Below are positions 57,310-64,000 of a DNA stretch of 64,000 bases, piece by piece (position 1 is the first letter of the stretch; each line of letters begins with the position of its first letter). Source of the DNA: Achromobacter aloeverae (GTDB lineage Bacteria > Pseudomonadota > Gammaproteobacteria > Burkholderiales > Burkholderiaceae_B); assembly GCF_004121055.1 (NCBI RefSeq), contig NZ_PYAL01000005.1, forward strand, positions 248,001 to 312,000, given 5' to 3'. The position numbers and the translations under genes were made by a program. The notes beneath the pieces are model-generated. The model was not told where the DNA came from, ran no database searches, and saw only the letters and a list, made by a program, of their open reading frames with translations.

Positions 57310-57537
57310 ATGGCGCAGTGCAGCTCGGCATCCTGCGCACGGCCGGCGAATATGCCGATATCGGCGTCCCCGCGCCGTATGGCGCCCGCGATCGGCGGCA
57401 GCCGGCATGTACAAGTGGGCCATGGCACGACGGGGCTTGCGCTGGATCGCCATCCTTGTCTATGGTTGAAGACCATGCGATTCCCGGCCGCGAGCGTTCA
57501 AGTGCGGCCCGTCGGAACCCTCATCCCAGGAGACATC

Positions 57538-58422
57538 ATGACCGCGCTGTTCGACCTGCCCCTGCAACGCATAGACGTCGGCGACGGCATGCATATCGCC
57601 GCGCGGGTCGCGGGCGAGGGGCCGCCCTTGCTGCTGCTGCACGGGCATCCGCAGAATCACGTCATCTGGCACCGCGTCTGGCCGGCGCTGACCCGGCGCC
57701 ATACCTGCGTGGCCGCCGACCTGCGCGGCTATGGCGACAGCGACAAGCCCGCTGCCGCGCCGGATCACGCCGCGCATTCCAAGCGCGTGATGGCGCAGGA
57801 CATGGTGAACCTGATGCGCGCGCTGGGGCACGAGCGCTTCGACGTGCTGGCGCACGACCGCGGCGCGCGCGTGGCGCACCGGCTGGCGCTGGACCATCCC
57901 GGACGGGTCGGCCGCATGATGCTGCTGGATATCGCCCCCACGCTGGACATGTACCAGGGCACCACTCGCGCCTTCGCCCAGGCCTACTATCACTGGTTCT
58001 GGCTGATACAGCCGGCGCCCATGCCGGAAACCATGATCGGCCACGACCCGGTGTTCTACGTACGCGCCGTGATGGGCGGCCGCCCCGGCGGCCTGGCCAT
58101 CTTCGATCCGCGCGCCCTGGCCGAATACGAGCGTTGCGCCGCGCTGCCGGGCCTGCCCGTGGGGATCTGCGAGGACTACCGTGCCTCCGCCACCGTGGAC
58201 CTGGAGCATGACCGCGCCGACCGCGCCGCGGGCCGCAAGCTGGCGTGCCCCGTCCGCGTCCTGTGGGGCGCGCGCGGCGCGGTGGGCCGCAATTTCGATG
58301 TCCTGGCCCTGTGGCGAGCGGTCGCCGACGAGGTCGATGGCGAGGCCCTGGATGCCGCCCACTACCTGGCCGAGGAAGTTCCGGACGCGGTGACCGCGCA
58401 AGCGCTGGCGTTTTTCGTCTGA
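57538..58422 (+). CDS. Haloacetate dehalogenase-like alpha/beta hydrolase
   Basis: 294 residues. Nucleophile aspartate in AHDRGARVAHRLALDHP, the oxyanion-region LLLLHGHPQN, a histidine-tryptophan pair in YYHWFWL and a final histidine in DAAHYLAEEVPD all match the fluoroacetate dehalogenase family. AGGAG precedes ATG 57538. Epoxide hydrolase-type activity is the alternative; physiological substrate is unknown. Confidence 0.85.
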   Translation: MTALFDLPLQRIDVGDGMHIAARVAGEGPPLLLLHGHPQNHVIWHRVWPALTRRHTCVAADLRGYGDSDKPAAAPDHAAHSKRVMAQDMVNLMRALGHERFDVLAHDRGARVAHRLALDHPGRVGRMMLLDIAPTLDMYQGTTRAFAQAYYHWFWLIQPAPMPETMIGHDPVFYVRAVMGGRPGGLAIFDPRALAEYERCAALPGLPVGICEDYRASATVDLEHDRADRAAGRKLACPVRVLWGARGAVGRNFDVLALWRAVADEVDGEALDAAHYLAEEVPDAVTAQALAFFV

Positions 58423-58542
58423 GGGTGCACGGGCCCGGCGGCGCTTCGCCCGGACGCCAGGCGGCGGCAACCTGCCTGTTCAGGCTGCCTGACGGCGATC
58501 CCCTCCGGTATAGTCACGCGAACAGCAACCGGAAAAGGCATC

Positions 58543-59793
58543 ATGGACAAGCGTTACCCCCTCGCTAAAACCGCCTCGCTCCCTTCCCTTGCACGCGCCG
58601 GCCGATGGCTGGGCCTGGCCTCGGCGGCCTGGGCCCTGGCCGCCGGCGCCGCGCAGGCCCAGGTCACGGTGCGGATAGGCGAGGTCAACAGCTACAAGGC
58701 GCAGCCGGCTTTCCTCGAACCCTATCGCAACGGCATGCAGCTGGCGGTGGACGAGGTCAACGCGGCCGGCGGCGTGGCCGGCAAGAAGCTGGAATTGTTC
58801 ACGCGCGACGATAACGCCAACCCGGGCGACGCCGTGCGCGCCGCCGAGGAGCTGATTTCGCGCGAACGGGTCGATGTGCTGCTGGGCGGCTACCTGTCCA
58901 ATATCGGCCTGGCCCTGGCGGATTTCGCTCGCCAGAAGAAAATCTTCTTCCTCGCCAGCGAGCCGCTGACCGACAAGATCGTCTGGCAGAACGGCAACCG
59001 CTATACCTTCCGCCTGCGCGTCTCGACGTACATGCAGGCCGCGATGCTGGTGCCGGAAGCCGCCAAGCTGAACAAGAAGCGCTGGGCCTTCGTCTATCCC
59101 AATTACGAATACGGCCTGTCGGCGGTATCCACCTTCAAGGACCTGCTCAAGAAAGCGCAGCCCGACGTGGAGTTCGTCGGCGACCAGGCGGTCCCGCTGG
59201 GCAAGGTGGATGCCGGCAGCGTGACGCAGGCGCTGGCCGATGCCAAGCCCGACGCGATCTTCAACGTCCTGTTCGCCGGCGACCTGACCAAGCTGGTCCG
59301 CGAGGGCACCACGCGCGGCCTGTTCCCGGCCACGCCTGTGGTCAGCATGCTCACGGGCGAGCCGGAATATCTCGACCCGCTCAAGGACGAGACGCCGGCG
59401 GGCTGGATCGTGACCGGTTATCCGTGGTCGACCATCCAGACCCCCGAGCATGCGGCCTTCCTCAAGGCCTATCGCGATCGCTACAAGGACTATCCGCGCC
59501 TGGGCGCGGTGGTCGGCTACAGCGCCATCAAGTCGCTGGCGGCCGGGTTGGCCAAGTCCGGCGGCAGCGCGCAACCCGACAAGCTGATCGCGGCCTTCGA
59601 AGGCCTGCAGGTCGATATTCCCTTCGGCCGCATCCAGTACCGCGCCATCGACCATCAGTCGACCATGGGCGCCTATGTCGGCAAGCTGGCGGTCAAGGAC
59701 GGCAAGGGCGTGATGGTGGACTACCAGTACAAGAATGGCGCCGATTTCCTGCCGTCGGACGAGGAAGTCCGCAAGCTGCGGCCGGCGCAGTAG
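58543..59793 (+). CDS. Periplasmic binding protein, branched-chain amino acid/urea type
   Basis: 416 residues. Signal peptide ending GAAQAQ, then a type I periplasmic binding fold (GMQLAVDEVNAAGGVAGKKL, LLGGYLSNIGLALADFA). It is an ABC-transport receptor without transporter genes beside it. GGAAAAGG precedes the ATG. Ligand unknown; amides or amino acids are usual for this family. Confidence 0.9.
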   Translation: MDKRYPLAKTASLPSLARAGRWLGLASAAWALAAGAAQAQVTVRIGEVNSYKAQPAFLEPYRNGMQLAVDEVNAAGGVAGKKLELFTRDDNANPGDAVRAAEELISRERVDVLLGGYLSNIGLALADFARQKKIFFLASEPLTDKIVWQNGNRYTFRLRVSTYMQAAMLVPEAAKLNKKRWAFVYPNYEYGLSAVSTFKDLLKKAQPDVEFVGDQAVPLGKVDAGSVTQALADAKPDAIFNVLFAGDLTKLVREGTTRGLFPATPVVSMLTGEPEYLDPLKDETPAGWIVTGYPWSTIQTPEHAAFLKAYRDRYKDYPRLGAVVGYSAIKSLAAGLAKSGGSAQPDKLIAAFEGLQVDIPFGRIQYRAIDHQSTMGAYVGKLAVKDGKGVMVDYQYKNGADFLPSDEEVRKLRPAQ

Positions 59794-59940
59794 GCAGGCG
59801 GGTAGGCGGGGGACCGTGCCGGACAGCTTGCCCGGCGCCCGGTCCGACGGTACGCCCGTCAGGCGATAACGCCGCAGTGGGCGCTTACATCACGCAATAT
59901 CCCGCTGCCCGGCACGGGTAAGGGATGGCGGCCCGGTGCT

Positions 59941-60258
59941 ATGCTCCACCCCATGGTTTGCCCGTACATCGATTCCTCTTCCGCCGTCCCCGAAGGCGCC
60001 GCGCCCGGCGCCGACGACAGTCCCGACGCCAAGCGCGCGGGCGATGCCGCCACGCCCCCCGCCCGCGAAGGCCGGGGCGTCTTCACCACGACCGATTCGC
60101 CGTGCGTGGCGGTCTGCTCCACGCTCTATGACGATGTCTGCCGCGGCTGCGGCCGCACGGCCATGGAAGTCGCGGAATGGGTCTTCCTGAGCCCCGAGGA
60201 AAAGCAGGTGATCTGGACCCGCATCCGCGCCGAAGGCTATCCGCGCCGCAAGGGGTGA
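59941..60258 (+). CDS. DUF1289 family protein
   Basis: 105 residues. A long variable N-terminus, then the four-cysteine DUF1289 core (SPCVAVCSTLYDDVCRGCGR) and WVFLSPEEKQ. Probably a small metal-binding protein. ATG 59953 is an alternative start. Confidence 0.85.
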   Translation: MLHPMVCPYIDSSSAVPEGAAPGADDSPDAKRAGDAATPPAREGRGVFTTTDSPCVAVCSTLYDDVCRGCGRTAMEVAEWVFLSPEEKQVIWTRIRAEGYPRRKG

Positions 60259-60307
60259 GCCGCCCTTGCGGGGGCCCTTGTCATACCCGCCGCCCGCGTC
60301 CGGCGCT

Positions 60308-60967
60308 TCAGAATCGATAGCCCACCGCCACCGTGAACACCCACGGGTCGATATGCGCCCGCCCGATGGTGTCGCCGTTGAGCCTCACCCTGGAATCGAT
60401 ATCGATGTAGCGCACGTCGGCGTTCAACAGCCAGCGGTCGCTCAACTGGTAGTCCACGCCGATCTGGCCCGCCACGCCCCAGGAGTCCGTCAGCTTGACG
60501 TCGTTGCTCGAAAGGGCGCCGCGGCCCTTGGTGTCGAAGAAGTGGGTGTAGTTCAGGCCTACGCCCACATACGGCTGGATCCGGCTGTCCGGCAGGAAAT
60601 GCCATTGCAGGCTGAGCGTGGGCGGCAGCTGCTTGGTGTCGACGATGTTGCCGCCGACGGCGCCGCTGCCGCGCACATCATGCTGGAAGGGCACCGCGCC
60701 CAGCAATTCGATGCCGATGTTCCGGGTGGCCATGTACGTGACCGTGAAGCTGGGACGCACGCTGTTGTTCGCGTGCAGCCCGACCGCCCCGTCCAGGGCC
60801 TTGCCGGTGTCGGACTTGGGCCGGACCTGGGTGGCGCCCACGCGCAGCAGCCAGTCTCCGGCATCGTAGGCGTGGGCCGGCGCGGCGGCCAACAGGGCCG
60901 CGCTCAGGCCGCACAACGCGGCGCCCGCGCGCGCGGCGCGCGCCAGGGTTGCCAGGGGAGTTGCCAT
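60308..60967 (-). CDS. ompW: OmpW family outer-membrane protein
   Basis: 219 residues. Signal peptide ending APAHA, then an eight-strand barrel with VGATQVRPKSDTG near the N-terminus and the terminal phenylalanine of VGYRF needed for assembly. Small hydrophobic compound channel in the outer membrane. Confidence 0.92.
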   Translation of the reverse strand: MATPLATLARAARAGAALCGLSAALLAAAPAHAYDAGDWLLRVGATQVRPKSDTGKALDGAVGLHANNSVRPSFTVTYMATRNIGIELLGAVPFQHDVRGSGAVGGNIVDTKQLPPTLSLQWHFLPDSRIQPYVGVGLNYTHFFDTKGRGALSSNDVKLTDSWGVAGQIGVDYQLSDRWLLNADVRYIDIDSRVRLNGDTIGRAHIDPWVFTVAVGYRF

Positions 60968-61124
60968 CTTCGTATCTCCGATATCGAGGTCATGTACGGC
61001 TAGGATGGCAGCGGGGACGGAAGGGGCCGTTGACGAAAGTCAACGGTGGCGCGCGCGGTGCTGTCGCGTTCATGTCATGTAAGCGGCGCTTAATGACGCT
61101 TTTCGTGCCCCCTTGGTGCCCGCC

Positions 61125-62156
61125 ATGCTCATAGTGCTGGTCACGGATGCCTGGCATCCGCAGGTCAATGGCGTCGTCCGCACTTGGACGACCATGTGCC
61201 GCTTGTTGCGGGAGTGGGGGCACGAAGTCCTCGTGGTCAGCCCCGAGGGCGCGCGCACCGTGCCGGCGCCGTCCGAGCCCGACCTGCGCCTGTGCCTGTT
61301 CCCGGGCCGGCAACTCAAGCGCATGCTGGGCGACGTGGTCCCCGACGCGCTGCACATCGCCACGGAAGGCCCGCTGGGCCTGGCCGCGCGCCGCATGGCG
61401 CAGAAAAGGGGCTGGCGTTTCACCACGTCCTTCCACACGATGTTCCCCGACTACCTGGAAGCGCGCATGGGCATCCCGGCATCCTTGCCGTGGCGCTTCC
61501 TGCGCTGGTTCCACAAGCCCTCGCAGCGGGTGCTGGTCCCCACGCCCACGGTGCGCGACATCGTGGCCGGCCGCGGGCTGCGGAACCTGCAGGTATGGTC
61601 ACGCGGCGTGGATGGCAGGAAGTTCACGCCGGGCGCCCGCGACGGGTTTTCCGAACTGCCGCGCCCGCTATTCCTGAGCGTCGGCCGCGTCGCCAAGGAA
61701 AAGAACCTGGACGCTTTCCTGTCCCTGGACCTGCCCGGATCGAAGATGGTGGTGGGCGCGGGGCCGGACGAGGCGCGCCTGCGCAAGAAATTTCCGAACG
61801 TGCGTTTCGAGGGCATGCGATCGGACGCCGAGCTGCCGCGTTACTACTCGGCCGCCGACGTGTTCGTCTTCCCCAGCCTGACGGACACCTTCGGCCTGGT
61901 GATGCTGGAGGCCCAGGCCTGCGGCACGCCGGTGGCGGCATTCCGCAGCGAGGCGCCGCTGGCGGTGATTCAGGACGGCGTCACCGGCTGCCTGAACGAT
62001 GACCTGGCCGCGGCCTGCCGCGCGGCGCTGGCGCTGGACCGCGACGTGGTGCGCCAGCACGCCCTGGCACGCACCTGGGACAGCGTGGCCAAGGATCTTT
62101 TGGCGGCCCTGGTACCGTTGACGCCTGCCACCCGCTACAATATCGCCCACGCTTGA
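61125..62156 (+). CDS. Family 4 glycosyltransferase (mannosyltransferase-like)
   Basis: 343 residues from ATG 61125. GT-B fold: DAWHPQVNGVVRTWTTM near the N-terminus, LSVGRVAKEKNLD and PSLTDTFGLVMLEAQACGTPV at the donor site. Resembles MgtA/PimB-type alpha-mannosyltransferases that act on lipids. The stop codon lies inside the first stem of the SAH riboswitch. An upstream TTG at 61113 is open. Confidence 0.88.
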   Translation: MLIVLVTDAWHPQVNGVVRTWTTMCRLLREWGHEVLVVSPEGARTVPAPSEPDLRLCLFPGRQLKRMLGDVVPDALHIATEGPLGLAARRMAQKRGWRFTTSFHTMFPDYLEARMGIPASLPWRFLRWFHKPSQRVLVPTPTVRDIVAGRGLRNLQVWSRGVDGRKFTPGARDGFSELPRPLFLSVGRVAKEKNLDAFLSLDLPGSKMVVGAGPDEARLRKKFPNVRFEGMRSDAELPRYYSAADVFVFPSLTDTFGLVMLEAQACGTPVAAFRSEAPLAVIQDGVTGCLNDDLAAACRAALALDRDVVRQHALARTWDSVAKDLLAALVPLTPATRYNIAHA

Positions 62157-62276
62157 GGAGCGTTGCGACGGACAGGCCGGGCAAGTCGATGGATGACATT
62201 GCTGCCGGCGGGTTCGCCAGGCTCAAGCATTCCAGGGTATGCCGCGTTCGCGCGGCGCCATGAAACGGCGCTCACC
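62151..62276 (+). ncRNA. SAH riboswitch in the ahcY leader
   Basis: Conserved blocks GAGGAGCGTTGC (62155-62166), CCAGGCTC (62217-62224) and AACGGCGCTCACC (62264-62276) match the S-adenosylhomocysteine aptamer. P1 pairs GCTTGAG 62151-62157 with CTCAAGC 62222-62228. GAGCG 62158-62162 pairs with CGCTC 62269-62273 as pseudoknot, and GCCGCG/CGCGGC closes a UUCG hairpin at 62241-62256. Known members turn ahcY on when the inhibitor SAH builds up. Confidence 0.92.
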
Positions 62277-62417
62277 TTTACTGCATCGCGGCGGTGAAGG
62301 CGAGCACGCCGTCTGGTTCTCCACCGGTACGGCCGGACCCCCGACAGGCGGCGTCCGCGCGCTCGTCCCGCAGGCCGCGCGGCAGCGCCGTCCGTTTTCT
62401 CATGTGGAGCAATCACA

Positions 62418-63836
62418 ATGAACACCGTATCCGATAAGTCCGTGGCCGACTACATCGTCGCCGATATCGGCCTGGCCGGCTGGGGCCGCCGCGAAATCGC
62501 CATCGCAGAAACCGAAATGCCCGGCCTGATGGCCACCCGCGAAGAGTACGCCGCGGCGCAGCCGTTGAAGGGCGCGCGCATCGCCGGCAGCCTGCACATG
62601 ACCATCCAGACCGCGGTGCTCATCGAGACCCTGACGGCCCTGGGCGCCGATGTGCGCTGGGCCTCGTGCAACATCTTCTCGACGCAGGACCACGCCGCCG
62701 CCGCCATCGCCGCCGGCGGCACGCCGGTGTTCGCCATCAAGGGCGAAACCCTGGCCGAATACTGGGACTACACCCACAAGATCTTCGAGTGGCCCAACGG
62801 CGAACACGCCAACATGATCCTGGACGACGGCGGCGACGCCACGCTGCTGCTGCACCTGGGCGCCAAGGCCGAGCAGGACATCTCGGTGCTGGCCAAGCCC
62901 GGCAGCGAGGAAGAGCGCGTGCTGTTCGCGGCCATCAAGGCCACGCTGGCGCGTGATCCCAAGTGGTACTCGACCCGCCTGGCGCAGATCCGCGGCGTGA
63001 CCGAGGAAACCACCACCGGCGTGCATCGCCTGTACCAGATGTCGCAGAAGGGCGAACTGGCCTTCGCCGCCATCAACGTCAACGACTCGGTCACCAAGTC
63101 CAAGTTCGACAACCTGTACGGCTGCCGCGAATCGCTGGTCGACGGCATCAAGCGCGCCACGGACGTGATGGTCGCCGGCAAGATCGCCGTGGTGGCAGGC
63201 TACGGCGACGTGGGCAAGGGCTGCGCCCAGGCGCTGATGGCCCTGCGCGCGCAGGTCTGGGTCACGGAAGTCGACCCCATCTGCGCCCTGCAGGCCGCGA
63301 TGGAAGGCTACAAGGTCGTGACCATGGAAGAGGCCGCCGACAAGGCCGACATCTTCGTCACCGCCACCGGCAACTACAACGTCATCACGCGCGCCCACAT
63401 GGACCGCATGAAGGACCAGGCCATCGTCTGCAACATCGGCCACTTCGACAACGAAATCGACGTCGCCGGCCTGGAAGGCCTGCAGTGGGAAGAGATCAAG
63501 CCCCAGGTCGACCACGTCATCTTCCCCGACGGCAAGCGCATCATCCTGCTGGCCAAGGGACGCCTGGTGAACCTGGGCTGCGCGACGGGCCATCCGTCCT
63601 TCGTGATGTCCTCGTCCTTCACCAACCAGACCATCGCGCAGATCGAGTTGTTCACGCGCAACGACGCCTACACCAAGGGCCAGGTCTACGTGCTGCCCAA
63701 GCAGCTGGACGAGAAGGTCGCGCGCCTGCACTTGAAGAAGCTGGGCGCGAACCTGACCACCTTGACCAAGGAGCAGGCCGACTACATCAGCGTGTCGGTT
63801 GACGGTCCTTACAAGAGCAATCACTACCGCTACTGA
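62418..63836 (+). CDS. ahcY: S-adenosylhomocysteine hydrolase
   Basis: Splits SAH to adenosine and homocysteine. 472 residues with the NAD-binding motif [13 protein letters not shown] and [16 protein letters not shown]. The C-terminal YKSNHYRY is the family end. GGAG lies 8 bases before the ATG. Controlled by the SAH riboswitch upstream. Confidence 0.98.
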   Translation: MNTVSDKSVADYIVADIGLAGWGRREIAIAETEMPGLMATREEYAAAQPLKGARIAGSLHMTIQTAVLIETLTALGADVRWASCNIFSTQDHAAAAIAAGGTPVFAIKGETLAEYWDYTHKIFEWPNGEHANMILDDGGDATLLLHLGAKAEQDISVLAKPGSEEERVLFAAIKATLARDPKWYSTRLAQIRGVTEETTTGVHRLYQMSQKGELAFAAINVNDSVTKSKFDNLYGCRESLVDGIKRATDVMVAGKIAVVAGYGDVGKGCAQALMALRAQVWVTEVDPICALQAAMEGYKVVTMEEAADKADIFVTATGNYNVITRAHMDRMKDQAIVCNIGHFDNEIDVAGLEGLQWEEIKPQVDHVIFPDGKRIILLAKGRLVNLGCATGHPSFVMSSSFTNQTIAQIELFTRNDAYTKGQVYVLPKQLDEKVARLHLKKLGANLTTLTKEQADYISVSVDGPYKSNHYRY

Positions 63837-63859
63837 TTTTGGCGCAAAATAGGGTCAGG

Positions 63860-63882
63860 TTCCACGCCCACCGGGCGTGGAA
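63860..63882. repeat. Perfect short inverted repeat after ahcY
   Basis: TTCCACGCCC and GGGCGTGGAA form a 10-base stem with a 3-base loop, 24 bases after the ahcY stop, preceded by GGGTCAGG. No T-run follows. It may be a REP-like element or a transcription end structure. Confidence 0.5.
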
Positions 63883-63987
63883 TTCCCTGGCGGATGCCGG
63901 TGCCTCATTCCGGCGTATCCTGTCCTGGGATGCGTCCCTCCGATGCATCCGCCCATGCTGCTCGTCCAATTTAGCGGGAGACCCGAT

Positions 63988-64000
63988 ATGACCTTGATAC
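63988..64000 (+). CDS. 5' end of the next gene, cut by the window edge
   Basis: ATG preceded by GGGAG 8 bases earlier; only MTLI is visible. Such an N-terminus fits the small phage-holin-like membrane protein often found after ahcY in betaproteobacteria, but four residues cannot prove it. Confidence 0.5.

Larger units (their letters stand above)
57125..57537 (+). other. Non-coding stretch between metK and the hydrolase
   Basis: 413 bases with no convincing gene. It contains the metK terminator and, at 57256-57309, a nested set of inverted repeats. No promoter could be assigned with confidence to the next gene. Confidence 0.6.

Noticed and set aside
57258-58211. 317-codon frame overlapping the dehalogenase
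   Set aside because: Arg/Ala/Gly-rich shadow in another frame of a gene with clear catalytic residues.
62400-63824. 474-codon open frame antisense to ahcY
   Set aside because: It mirrors the strong third-position GC bias of ahcY, shows no recognisable domain and has no ribosome site.

Overview
The window reads as chromosome of a high-GC betaproteobacterium, most probably Bordetella or a close Alcaligenaceae relative. The reasons are the short BirA followed by CoaX next to an LPS cluster, the dacC-dat-ybeD-lipB-lipA order, the cysteine-poor DksA, and SAM-II-like and SAH riboswitch candidates ahead of metK and ahcY. No rRNA, tRNA, CRISPR array, complete IS or phage was recognised.

1-26764 is a surface-polysaccharide (O-antigen) cluster, visibly richer in A/T than the rest. 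Its core (7461-17148, + strand) encodes CDP-glucose synthesis, 4,6-dehydration and C3 deoxygenation (RfbF, RfbG, RfbH), a split transketolase, an SDR reductase/epimerase, GtrA, a GtrB-type transferase, and the core enzymes WaaC and WaaA. The core is flanked by two outer arms that mirror each other. The left arm (+) is Wzt, a 1543-residue sulfotransferase/RgpF/WbsX/GT fusion, and a polytopic membrane protein. The right arm (-) is a second Wzt, a double sulfotransferase with a coiled-coil tail, two glycosyltransferases, and a paralogous membrane protein. The most interesting proposals are a transketolase-made branched CDP-dideoxy sugar, and sulfotransferase plus coiled-coil caps read by two Wzt proteins. 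The right edge carries a 50-residue stub that looks like a truncated SPOR-type gene and a GT-C-like gene next to coaX.

26761-41353 is housekeeping: coaX, birA, an Mla/MCE lipid-transport operon (permease, ATPase, MCE protein, lipoprotein), a small hydrolase, an MHYT-GGDEF-EAL protein, dacC, dat, ybeD, lipB, lipA, a cobalamin adenosyltransferase and a GNAT.

41513-51110 covers proteostasis and zinc: hslVU behind a sigma-32-like promoter, a zinc-finger-less DksA, a COG0523 GTPase, zur, and divergently znuCBA, a DUF1007 protein and a NicO transporter, with a Zur-box-like palindrome between the two directions.

51189-64000 holds xerC, a DUF484 gene, dapF and two LpxL-type acyltransferases on the minus strand. 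On the plus strand are metK, a haloacetate-dehalogenase-like hydrolase, a periplasmic binding protein, a DUF1289 protein, a GT4 glycosyltransferase, ahcY and the first codons of a further gene; an OmpW-type porin lies on the minus strand. The SAM cycle appears twice in 7 kb, each time with its own candidate riboswitch.
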